This document shows positions 32,958 to 44,031 of a DNA stretch of 64,000 bases, piece by piece; the first letter of the stretch is position 1, and every line of letters starts with the position of its first letter. Origin of the DNA: Solen grandis (taxonomy: Eukaryota; Mollusca; Bivalvia; Adapedonta; Solenidae); the NCBI GenBank assembly GCA_021229015.1, contig CM037784.1, positions 65,003,223 through 65,067,222 of the forward strand, in the 5' to 3' direction. The translations under genes and the position numbers were made by a program. The notes under the pieces were generated by a model, which saw nothing but the letters and a program-made list of their open reading frames with translations, did no database searches and was not told where the DNA came from.

Positions 32958-32991
<34 letters not shown>
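32958..32991. repeat. (TA)n microsatellite
   Basis: A run of 34 bp of alternating A and T with no gene nearby. Confidence 0.95.
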
Positions 32992-32994
<3 letters not shown>

Positions 32995-33900
32995 TAAACC
33001 CAAATTCCATTGCATCACTCAGATGACTCTTTAGTTTTAGAAAATATAAGGGGGAGGCTGTATCAGGAAAGGGTCTTTTTATTCATATGCGATAAATTCC
33101 ATAAAATTTAAATCGATAACTAATACATATCTTATCGTTTAATCCCATGGTATTTTAAGTATTAGTGATCGTTTATATTTATATAAACGATAACTAATTT
33201 ACAGTGTATCACGTACGTGATGCAGCTTTACCTTTTACCTCTCATTATGGAGCCTCCTTCCGTTTGACTGACAGCATTTTTAGCTAACAAAACATGACGT
33301 TATCTTTCACCGTCGCAACAATCTCCATCCATATTGGTCTTTTGCCACGAAGGCACCATATTTTCTCCATATCAAGATATCACAGTTAATTTTATGCAAT
33401 ATTGTTTTTTCGAATTTTGAACGAAATAGAAGCATTTAATTGGATGGTCAAGTAGGATAAACTAACATTTGCATGTATATTCTTTGTATTTGGGTTTATT
33501 GCTAACACGGGGAGAACGTTAAAGGGAGACAACGGACTTGATCTCACAGATTGATATGTATTGTTTTCGGAAAGTTACTGTTAAAATGTGTGTAAATTGT
33601 ATTATTTATATGTACATCTTATATCTTAAGTCAGCCAGATATTCTTATGTTCAAACTGACTTGTTTGGATACAAAACACTCATTTTACATTTAATAAGCT
33701 GAGCCGAGTGATAATGAAAACTGTAGCAACTGATATAAATCCTGATCAGCCTGCAAGCTACAGGGTTGTTTTGAAAGTATACTGGTGGTTTAAGTCCTTT
33801 CTTTGATCACTATAATATATTGATGAATAACACGATAACATAAGAGTTGAAATTATGAATATTGTTATATGATTATTATTGATTTTTTTTTTCATTTCAG

Positions 33901-35293
33901 GGATTTGCAAAGGCACTTGGTGCCATAGACCTCCATGCAACATCCTTTCTGTCATCAGAAAGCAGTGTCTACAAAGTCAGCAACTAGCCTCCAACCTTGA
34001 GCGTCATAGAGACGGTGATCATTTAGATTGAGCACTTCATGCAATGGGTACTTTGGTGTGTCAATGGCGAGCATCGGAGAAGTCACCAGGTAAGTTCTCT
34101 ACTCTTATTACTACAGCTGCTGTTTCATAACATCATCTTATTCTTCTACTTTCAACGACTACTACTGGTACAACTATTCATTATCATTATCTTCCTCTAC
34201 TTTTACTACCACTAACACTTACATATCATTATAAGCTCATCTGATTAAAAAAACAAAACAAAAAACAAAACAAAACAAACATAAATTGTCATCAATCTTG
34301 CGTCGTCGGCGTTGGCGTCGGCGTTCACGCTGGTTAAATTTATGTTCAGGTCTGCTATTCCATATGAAGTATCAAAGCTAAACGCTTTTAAACTTAGAAA
34401 ACTTATTCACCATCATCAGTTGACTCTTGGCTGCAATAACCATGATTCTATTTTGCTTTTCTGCAGGAATTATATCCTTTTTACACTTAGAAAATATCAG
34501 ATTTCTTGGTTAAATATCATGTTTAGGTCAATCGTTTTACATGAAGTGTCAAAACTATTGCTTTGAAACTTGGAACACCTATTCACCACCATAAGTTGAC
34601 TTAAGGCTTCAAGAGCCATAACTGTATCTTGCACCTTGCAAGAATTATGTCCCTTTTACACTTAAAAAATATTATATTTTTTGGTAGGCCAGCTTTTCTC
34701 CATATTAACTTCAGCCAATGTTATCAAGTTAAATGAGTAAACTTATTTGAAGTAAATGCAAATGTTGGGTCTATTACAACTTAAAAATAGGTCAGTTTTG
34801 CATGAAAATACTATCAAAGACAATCATCTTAGTATCCATTACATGTATTGGCTTGAAATTTAATAGAAGTCTTCTTGGCTCGCAAATCTTTACAAAGCAG
34901 ATAATACATCAAATTATAATGATTTGGCTTGTGGATACTACCCTAAGATTTGGGCACACCCCGACCCTTATTTTTATTTTCTAAGTTACTATATTTTATA
35001 CCTGTTACCATAGTTCAATTAAAGAAGCATTGTTGACAGTCAATTCAATACACACAGATAGTTAAAACCAAATTCTTAGTCAATGACCTTTTGTGAACGA
35101 GCTGCTTTAAAGATCATCAACGCTTTTAAATTTTTCATCTCTATTCATAGTTTGTCGAGGATCATGCGAGATGGTTCAACTACCGAATTGTCCTTGATAC
35201 TGTGCAGATCAGCTAGATTGTTCTTTAGATGGTACCATGCACTACTACATGAATTGTAGTGATGAAAGTGAGGTCTGTTCCGATATGCCCCAT
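33901..35293 (+). pseudogene. Two cysteine-rich exon-like segments, in-frame TGAs
   Basis: Segment 33901-34089 follows a pyrimidine-rich TTTCAG and ends at CCAG|GTAAGT. Segment 35151-35293 follows CATAG and ends at CCCAT|GTAAGT. Their phases match (one base plus two). The joined frame is cysteine-rich (for example CKGTWCHRPPC, YCADQLDCS, NCSDESEVCSD). The last string resembles an LDL-receptor class A type Cys/acidic pattern, but the match is weak. Each segment has one in-frame TGA, at the codons after HLD and after NCP. I read it as a decayed secreted-protein gene. Selenocysteine is a remote alternative. Confidence 0.35.
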
Positions 35294-35610
35294 GTAAGTT
35301 TGTTAGTTTTTTTTAATATAGTTGGTAAATCCATATAATATTAGAATCATGTCAAGTTTATGAATAGAGGAAGTTAATGTAAAAACGAAATAAAAATACC
35401 AAAGCAAATTTATTTTTATAGCTCACAAAATAAACAGAACCGAACCATGATTGTATTGCATTGTTGTACTCTGAAATACAGAATGAAATGAAGTATGGAA
35501 TCATTTAAGTCAAATGAAAGCCTGTTTTTGAGATGCATTACAACTAGTGAAGAGCAATTGTAGAATTATAAATAAATAAAAATCAATAAAAATCCTTAAT
35601 GATTCATATT

Positions 35611-37830
35611 TTCTTGAAGGTTTCTCTCCTTTTTAACATTCATCTATCCTTTCATTTTGTTTTGTATGTTTACAAATGTTGTTTACAAATGTTATTACGA
35701 AAATTAAATTTCTATTCTACAGTGCTAATGGGTGACTTCAACAGTGGTGTGGTTAATACAAACCAATTCCTTCAGTCAGATGAAGTGTTAAAGTTAGCTT
35801 AACAATAACCAACAGTGCCTGGTGTAAAAAAAACATTTTTCCCTGCCAAAATCAAATTTCTTCCACAGGATAGACTGCACTCAGGATTTTACTAACTACA
35901 ACTGTAATCTTTTAGAAAGTGGGGAAATCAGACAATCATTTCCATAAATAAAATGCACTTTGATTTCCTGTATTTTAGATTTGGCTTATGAAAGTAGAGC
36001 TACATTTTCCTGGATTTGAGGTCTTCATACGATGTTACTGAAATAGTCCAGCTCACCCCTATTTCTTACTACTTATGAAGTAGGGCAAAATCTGTTCAAG
36101 TGCAGTTATATTCTCATAGGATTTGGGCCTTCATATGAAGTTACTGAAATAATCCATCTCACCTCCTGTTTTATTACTACTTATGAAGTTTGGCAAAATT
36201 TGTGAAGTTTTATTCTCATACGTTTTGGGACTTCATAAGTTTATATTGAAATAGTCCAGCCCACCCCCTATTTCTTACAACTTATGAAGTAGGGCAAAAT
36301 TTGTCCAAAGTGAAATTATATTTTAATAGATTTGGGGTCTTCATACGTAGTTATTAAAATAGTCCAGCGCACCCCATTTCATAGTATATATGACGTGGGG
36401 CAAAATTTGTTCAAGTGAAGTCATATTCTCATACGTTTCTTGAAGGTTTCTTTCCTTTTTAGCATTCATCTATCCTCTCATTTTGTTTTGTATGTTTACA
36501 AATGTTATTACATAAAATTACATTTCAATTCTACAGTGCTAATGGGTGACTTCAACAGTGGTGTGGTTTATACAAACCAATTCCTTCAGTCAGATGAAGT
36601 GTTAAAGTTAGCTTCAGCAATGCAATAGCCAACAGTTCCTGGTGTAAAAACCAATTTTTTCCTGCCAAAGTCAGATTTCTTCCACAGGATAGACTGCTCT
36701 CAGGATTTTACTAACTACAACTGCAATCTTTTAGAAAGGGGGCGGGGGAATCAGACAATTTTTTCTTCATAAGCATAATCTGAACTTAATGCAGTTTGAT
36801 CTTCTGTATGTTAGATTTGGCTTATGAAAGTAGAACTATATTTTCCTGGATTTGGGGTCTTCATACGTAGTTACTGAAATAGTCAAGTTCATCCCTTATT
36901 TCTTAATAAATATGAAGTTGGACAAAATTTGTTCAAGTGAAGTTATATTCTTATGTGTTTTGGTTCGTTCTTGAAGGTTTCTTTCCTTTTTAGCATTCAT
37001 CTATCCTCTCATTTTGTTTTGTATGTTTACAAATGTTATTACCGAAAATTACATTTCAATTCTACAGTGCTAATGGGTGACTTCAACAGTGGTGTGGTTA
37101 ATACAAACCAATTCCTTCAGTCAGATGAAGTGTTAAAGTTAGCTTCAACCATAACCAACAGTTCCTGGTGTAAAAACCAGTTTTTAGCTGCCAAAGTCAG
37201 ATTTCTTCCACAGGATAGACTGCTCTCAGGATTTTACTAACTACAACTGCAATCTTTTAGAAAGTGGGGGAAATCAGACAATTTTTCCTTCATAAGCAGA
37301 ATTTGAACTTAATGCAGTTTGATCTTCTGTATTTTAGATTTGGCTTATGAAAGTAGAACTATATTTTCCTGGATTTGGGGTCTTCATACGTAGTTACCGA
37401 AATAGTCCAGCTCGCCCCCTATTATTACTACTAATGAAGTTGGGCAAAATCATTTCAAGTGAAGTTATATTTGCATAGATTTAGGGTCCTCATACGTAGT
37501 TATGAAATAGTTCAGCTCATACCCCTTTTCTTACTACTTATGACGTTGGGCAAAATCTTTCCAGGTGAAGTTATATTCTCATACATTTTGGGTCTTCATT
37601 TGTAGTCATCGAAATAGTCCAACTCACCCCCTTTTTCTTACTACTTATGACGTGGTGCAAAATTTGTTCAAGTGAATTTTATTCTCACAGATTTGGGGTC
37701 TGTGTACATAGTTTATAGAATAGTCCAGCTCACCCCATATTTCTTTCTTCTTGTGAAGTGGAACAAAATTTATCAAAGTGAAGTTATATTCTCATAGGTC
37801 TGGGGTAGTTACTGAAATAGTTCAGCTCGA
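35611..37830 (+). repeat. Exon-like block in three tandem copies, plus minisatellite
   Basis: Blocks begin TTCTTGAAGGTTTC at 35611, 36438 and 36970. Each has a pyrimidine-rich TTCTACAG and then a frame starting LMGDFNSGVV(N/Y)TNQF and continuing LQSDEVLKLA. The third copy stays open to SGFY-stop at 37240; copies 1 and 2 gain stops right after KLA. Between and after the blocks lie about 107-bp minisatellite units (TCATACGTAGTTACTGAAATAGTCCAGCTCACCCC...), four after block 1 (about 36005-36430) and about five after block 3 (37380-37800). The peptide is unrecognised. No convincing donor follows, so the exon status is uncertain. Confidence 0.55.
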
Positions 37831-37866
37831 TCCTCTTCCTTCCTTGGTCTTTGTTGGGGAAAACAG

Positions 37867-38494
37867 GTTGCGGAAAACAGAATATCTACACAGGCACATA
37901 CATTGGTGGCAGAGAACATGGTACTTTACACTGGTTCCACGATTATGGATGGCTGTGCTCAAGGTGGGTTCATGAATAATTCATTTTTACGCATTTGCCA
38001 CAAGAATCTCAATCAATTACAAAAAAAAAATGATTATGTTATGGTCCTTAAATGATAAAAAGAATGTCAGACTTCACTTTGTACATACTCTAGCATCTTC
38101 ATTTCTTAAGCAATCTCTTTTCAGATGTTTATGGCCATTATCCTTTGGCTGAGTTGTATTATGGCTGATATCGGGCAATTCAGTCAGGAGCTATGGCCCA
38201 TGAATAGACCTACACAGGAAAACACTAGCCAGAAACCACAAGGCCTGGAGTTAAGATATTTGGTGAGTAACATGGCATAGTGTGGCTCTTCCAAAATTAT
38301 AGCCCTGGCATCGAAATTGGCTTGGCCCAAGGGAATTTGAATTTTCTTTCTTTAAAAGTTACCTTTCTTAATATGATTTTTTAGAATCTTACAATGGTGT
38401 TTGAATTATTTGGATGTTTCAGATCGTCGTTTGATGTGCTATTTGTTGGAAGGTACCCTACATGGTACAGACGAAAGATGATAGAGTGTGCCAT
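37867..38494 (+). CDS. Possible small secreted-peptide gene across three exons
   Basis: Three segments have good splice signals: 37867-37963 (AAAACAG before, AAG|GTGGGT after), 38125-38262 (TTTTCAG before, TTG|GTGAGT after) and 38423-38494 (TTTCAG before, CAT|GTGAGT after). In one frame an ATG at 37949 gives MAVLK, joined in phase to MFMAIILWLSCIMADIGQ, a good signal-peptide shape. It continues for the whole 46-codon second segment and ends soon after the third junction (IVV then TGA), for a total near 54 residues. The other frame of the first segment is also open and looks protein-like (GTYIGGREHGTLHWFHDYGW), so the true frame is undecided. Confidence 0.3.
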
Positions 38495-38499
38495 GTGAG

Positions 38500-40851
38500 T
38501 TTATTTTTTTTTATTTTTGGCTTTTTATTTTATTTATTTATTTATTTATTTATTTTTTGTTATGTTTTCTCTTCAGCTATTTCATAGACCTGTCAATGTC
38601 TGAAAAAGTGGCACACAATGTTTAGAAATAAAGAGTTTAAGAGTTCTCTGTGTTTGAGGTTCACAGTTCCTGAGCTATTGTGTGAGTGTCAAAAATGGGC
38701 CATGTGAGGCGCCTGGTGTGGTGTGTTTCAGTCTCCACCGCTGGCTAGCCAGTTTCTGGTGAAAAGGGAGCATTAGTCTCCCCTTCCAGTATATAGCCTT
38801 TCCATGGTCAAGCCCTATACAGTGCATCCTCGTGACGACACACGTCAACCGAGGACCTTTGCGTCCTCAGGCTGAACTGTAAGGGTCGATCTACAGGAAC
38901 TATATGATAAACATTTAATTCTAATAAGATATCAACTTTAAAAAAGTGTTGGGCAAGGCTGTCCTTCAATTGTGACATTATTTATATGTTTACAAACTCT
39001 TTCAAACAACAGAGAGAGAGAGAGAGAGAGAGAGAGTCGAATCTAATTTAGAGAACTTGTGTCTTATTCCTTTTGTCAACAATTTTAACGTCTGTTCTGT
39101 TTGTAAATTGTAATATGTACCAATATTTTGTAATTTGCAATAAAATTTGTATAAATCAGTTAAACAACATGGCAAAGAACTCCCAAATCAACAGAATTCA
39201 AGGAATGATAAAATAAAGATTCTTCACAGATTACTCAACCTTTTTAAAAAATGGTGGAAAAATATTCCTCTAAAACCTCAGTGAAATCCCTTTTAAAATA
39301 TTAATCTGAACTGGGATTCTTTTAAAGGGACAGAGTAGTATTAAATTCGTGTACTGTGTAACAATCTATATAGACATACTACTCATTGAATGACTTTTGC
39401 CACTAATAATGAATTATTGTGCATTTAATCATAGAATGGAAAAGAATTTCTAAACATCCTACAGAAATTTAATAATTAGAAGAAAACAGTAAATGCTTTG
39501 CAATACCTAATCTGATATATGCTATTTCAGTATTGAGCAATTTAAGTTTGTCAATAATAGATTATATGAAACATTTTTAATAGCTTCACATTTCAAAAAG
39601 TGGAGCTTTTGTCATGACTCTCTCATCAACGTCAGCGTCGGTAAAGGTTTTCGTTCAGGTCCATTTCTCCATAACCATCAAACATATTCACTTCAAACTT
39701 GGTATACTAAGTCTTATTCTCTATCAAAAACGGAACTCATTTCATAAGGGCAGGTAACTCTAAAATCCTTTTTTTTGTCATACTTTTTATACATTTTTGT
39801 TAAGGTCTGGGCTTTATGCCTTATGCCATATAATTTTATGTTATCACTGAAAAATATAATAGTAACAGTTTACGTTATACTATCCAGCATGCACTCAGAA
39901 AAGTGGATCGCGCTGTCTGGGACATCCCTTGATTTATGTTGGATGGCAATCAGATAAACTTGATCAAATGTACACACATTGTTGTCTTAAGCTAAAAGAC
40001 ATGCATTTATTAAAGCATTCAAGGCCATACAGATTATGGAGACTTGAAAATGTCAACGTTCTAAATGTTAGTGTAGTATTATTTCCAAATTAATACATCA
40101 AACTTTGATTTATACTAATATTGATCAGATACGTGTTTTTTCCCATTGACATTTAAAACACTATTACACATAGGAATCACTCTAGTCCTGTCCTACTCAC
40201 GTGAAGACAAAATTGGCTGCAGGGGTTTTAATCACCTTGAGTTATATCAAATTACCATCTGTGACCAATCACAACAGCTGATCTTTTTAAATTGAAGTTA
40301 ATTAGGTCTATGGATACGAGGTTGTTGGTTTGGTGGAAACTTTTGGTGTTCTATAAGGAGGACTGGATTCAACTCCCAAGGAACCATATCCTATCCTATG
40401 CTCCTAATAAATCCTCATTTATTATTTCTCATTTATCTTTATTTGATCTTTTAGCTCACAAGTGCACAACATGTCCAATGTGATTTAATTTCGTTTGGCA
40501 CGGACATTCATCTCCTGGCTGTCTACCATAATTGATTAATCAAAGTTTATTCCTTAAAAAATGAGACTCCTTGTGGTTTGGATAGTTTCCTAATATTCTT
40601 TATATAGAATTTTTTAAACTATGATCAGGCACAAATTTTACAACCATTTGAGAGAAAGCGGCATAGCGTATGAAAATATCTTCGTTTACACTAATTGTGA
40701 TGTTGACACATACAACTGCTTCATGTCATATTTGAATCTTAAATACACCATATACAGTGCAGGAATAATTCACATGTTCAAATGTCACAGACGTGAAGAA
40801 ATGCATAAAATTCATTTTTGTTAATGCTATAATCATATAATTTATATTTTT
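38500..40851. other. Spacer, no gene seen
   Basis: It holds a (TTTA)n tract at about 38528-38557 and a (GA)n tract at 39011-39036. An ATAAAA-type word near 39139 could be a polyadenylation signal but has no gene attached. Around 39600-39780 there is a weak copy of the T2-like wording (GTCAGCGTCGG, AGTTCTCCATAACC). No coding region is supported. Confidence 0.5.
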
Positions 40852-41071
40852 AGCTTGGCTATTCAAATAATATTAGAGGTATTGCAAAACCCTTGCATTC
40901 AATTTTGATAATTTAAAAATAACCATTTATGGAATTGACTTGAAAGTTTATGTATATGTTCAGGGGCTTCAGACAACCAAGTTAGATAACTCTTGACTGA
41001 ATTTAATACAAATTACGGCCCCTTCTTAACTAGAAATATTGGTAAAAGTTTTGCATGCAATAGAACATATT
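40852..41071 (+). mobile_element. Truncated, diverged T2 element fragment (copy C)
   Basis: It starts AGCTTGGCTATTCAAA, a mutated form of the T2 start, and continues with ATAACCATTTATGGAATTGACTTGAAAGTTTATG and AACAAATTACGGCCCC in T2 order, then stops after TTTTGCATGCAATAGAA. It lacks the 3' end. Confidence 0.7.
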
Positions 41072-42149
41072 CGTCGATTTCGTGGAGGGTTTTATCCACG
41101 AGTATTAATCCCCACGAAAACTTTTAATTTTCATTGAAATTCCAAAAGAATTCTGAAACACGACCACAGAAATAAGATTTACTAAACCTATTGTAGAAAT
41201 GCTGCTACTGGCGTAAGATATGTTTTATTTTTTTTTCTTTCTAAAAAGGCATTGGGTAAAGAATTTTTACTAACAATGTATGTAAACTAATTGAGTAACC
41301 TTCCATAAATAAAGATTTTATCACAATTTTTATTTCAAGTTTCGATTGCAATATCATTAAGTAATGATTTGTATACGTGTTTATGTTAATATATACAAAA
41401 GGTTCATTTCTCTCATTTCTTTTTCTGCCAAATTTTACACCCTGCACTGGGCCAGGGCACTGCCAGGTTTAAATAATTTACATAGAATCATAATATTATC
41501 TTTACAGAAAAAATAGTAGATAAAATCACGTTGATGTATTTTGAGTTGTTCTAGGAGGGAAAAGGTTTTGATTTCAGCTAGTTTTTATTTTCAAAGTATG
41601 TGCGTATTGTGACTAGAGGAATAAATTTAAATATAGAGACACCAACAAATGACACGGGATTATTCGATTACAACTGCTTGATTTGATTTTAAAAATAATA
41701 ATGATAGATAAATAACTGGAATTTGTTGCCCTAATATGTAGCGTTATTTCTTTTTAAATCATTTTATTATTATTTTTTTAATTTTAAGATAGCATTCGAA
41801 TCAAGTTGCTGAATTTTTATAGTTATCCTTAAAATTAATGAAGCCTTCCCCCGCTCTGAGGCTGTGCCTATGTTCATATTGATATGGTGTTAACTAAAAT
41901 GCACAGGTTAAACTGTAGAATCTGTTGCCCGTTATTGGTGTTAACAATCGGGTACGATTGACGCCAAGAATCCCACTTATTACTGCAAACATACCATTCT
42001 TTTCTCGTTTGCCTTATGTTGTATGTATACGTTGATTCTACAGCGTCTTCCTTCCGAGTGTTCGTATAAACGCCACACAACATAAAGTCTAAAGATAAAT
42101 TGGATAACTCCAAACATATTAATAATAGGAGTCGTGTGGACACAATAGT

Positions 42150-42180
<31 letters not shown>

Positions 42181-42575
42181 CTTTGTAACACTCGTGTTTC
42201 GTGGCTGCGTGGCTAGTCGAATGTCCCAAGAAATATAGACATAGACCAGTGCCAAGAACTTATTGTACGGTGTTCCCCAGAAACTCGGAAGGTTTTCCCG
42301 AATGTTAGGAAACACTGTACATCTGACAAAAGAATCACTGGAACCTATGTGTAGAGCATAATTTTCCGCTTCGCATGCGGTCTATCCCTTTAAAATTGGT
42401 GGAGAAATGAAATACTCAAAGCTGTTTTCTTTTTCGAATCGATGCAAAATATGCTTTACGCGTTAGCTTAAAGTGACGTCATATACCACGTGGTATGGCC
42501 ACACTGGCTGTCTAGTACACGACAGATATTACAGAATAATATTGCAGTCAGAAGAATATCTTTATCACGACTGAT
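41072..42575. other. Spacer, no gene seen
   Basis: No supported coding sequence. A poly(T) run followed by GTGTGTGTG lies at about 42150-42179. Confidence 0.5.
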
Positions 42576-42579
42576 AAAA
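42576..42579 (-). terminator. RNA polymerase III terminator of the tRNA-Ser gene
   Basis: AAAA on the + strand, that is TTTT on the minus strand, four bases beyond the 3' end of the tRNA at 42584. This is the usual termination signal and distance for a tRNA gene. Confidence 0.75.
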
Positions 42580-42583
42580 GATT

Positions 42584-42665
42584 CGACGAGGATGGGATTC
42601 GAACCCACGCGGGGAGACCCCAATGGATTAGCAGTCCATCGCCTTAACCACTCGGCCACCTCGTC
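42584..42665 (-). tRNA. tRNA-Ser (GCU)
   Basis: The 82-nt gene is on the minus strand. The acceptor stem GACGAGG pairs perfectly with CCTCGTC, with G as the discriminator base. The A box is TGGCCGAGTGG and the B box GGTTCGAATCC. The anticodon GCT (42630-42632) is in the loop CTGCTAA, which reads AGC/AGU serine codons. A long variable arm (GGGGTCTCCCC) is present, as expected for serine tRNA. A TTTT terminator follows. Everything needed for function is visible. Confidence 0.97.
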
Positions 42666-42679
42666 TACTGCTCAAGAGA

Positions 42680-43382
42680 CGTAATATTTCAGATAAAAAA
42701 GGGGGGATTAAGGCCATCTGTGTAGATTGGTAACAGATGTTTCGTCTTAATAGAGTTACTCCGGAATTAAGAATATTTGTTTTTTTTCCCAACTGATCTG
42801 GGCTACAAACAAACTTTTACAGTTACAACTTCTAGTTCTTTTGTTAACGGTAGTTCACCGTGAAGCTATAGCGGTATAAAACTTTGTTTGTACCCCCGGG
42901 GTAGATAGGACAAACCAACATCGGGTTCCGGATAACATATATAGGATTGCGTTTTCCCCGTATTGTAATAAAATAAGGGGCTGCTTTTCTAGTATCAAAT
43001 AATAAAAGACTTCAAAATTGTCGCCATATTTTATTTTTTACATTTGAATTATATATTTTTATTTCATGCTTCCGTCAAAAAGATCGAGAATTACCAATGA
43101 ATAATTATGATATACACCGTAGGAAATCGGTTATAATACTGGTTATAGTATTTGATCGCGTGCTTCATTTGCACAAATCAGTTTCTGGTAAAGAAAACCA
43201 AATCTTAATAATTTGAGCCCAGGTAGGTCTTGGAAGGATTTCCTGCCATTGCCTATAATCTTTGTAATTTTATTAAAAGTATATGAAATATTATAATCTG
43301 AGTTCAATTTATTGTCACTATCCCATAATTGTTTGTCTTTTGTGTTAACATTTGGTTGCGACGCGCCAAAATTCATTTAAGT
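42680..43382. other. Spacer, no gene seen
   Basis: No supported gene between the tRNA and the SINE at 43383; AT-rich sequence with small unsupported frames. Confidence 0.5.
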
Positions 43383-43698
43383 TATACCGTCCCCGGTGGC
43401 CGAGTGGTTAGAGCGTCCGCCTCGTGAGCGGGAGGTCGTGGGTTCGATCCCCGGCCGCGACATACCAAAGTCGTACATAATGGTTCTGTTATAGCTTCCT
43501 TGCTTGGCGCTCAGTGTATACGGGTAGTTGCAGGATGGTTGGCCCGGTGTCAGGATAATGTGACTGGGTGTGGTATCATGCCGCATGTCTACGCATGCCT
43601 GCAGTGTGGCAGCACTATAGCTGTCTCAAGTAGATATCGTCTCCAAATGACTGAAATACTGTCGGTGGGACGTTAACCCAACAAACAAACAAACAAAA
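43383..43698 (+). mobile_element. tRNA-derived SINE, family B, full length
   Basis: The tRNA-like head has an A box TGGCCGAGTGG (43397-43407) and a B box GGTTCGATCCC (43441-43451). The body follows with GACATACCAAAGTCG, GTTATAGCTTCCTTGCTTGGC, TGGCCCGGTGTCAGGATAA, GTGTGGCAGCACTAT and GTCTCCAAATGACTGAAATACTGTCGGTGGGACGTTAA, then an (ACAA)n tail. The word CATTTAAGT flanks it at 43374-43382 and 43699-43707. It lies a few hundred bases upstream of the F-BAR-like gene, in the same orientation. Confidence 0.92.
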
Positions 43699-43919
43699 CA
43701 TTTAAGTAAATAAAACCTGTACAACGCCCATCAACATATCTCAAACCACCAACTTATTTCTTTTTTTTAAGTATTTTGTGAAAATATACCTTATCCGTCC
43801 TGTAGCGAGAACATTGCAATTCAGTTATTGCCGAACGTCATGTATATGTCCGAGTAATGAAAGATATATTTGACCCTGACGTTGACCTTTCCGTCATTGA
43901 CATCATCCATCCAGAGCCT

Positions 43920-43926
43920 TATATAG
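43920..43926 (+). promoter_or_regulatory. TATA box of the F-BAR-like gene
   Basis: TATATAG lies about 110 bp upstream of the start codon at 44032. A pyrimidine-flanked TCATTTT at 43941 (A at 43943) could serve as the initiator. The spacing of about 23 bp from the first T to the A is slightly short, so the exact start site is uncertain. Confidence 0.5.
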
Positions 43927-44031
43927 CAACGTTGTCAGCGTCATTTTCCTATCGAACGATTGGCGGGACAGACGTGTGTATCTGATCTCTACAATTTTCT
44001 GACATTTCTGAGGATATTGACTTCAATCACC

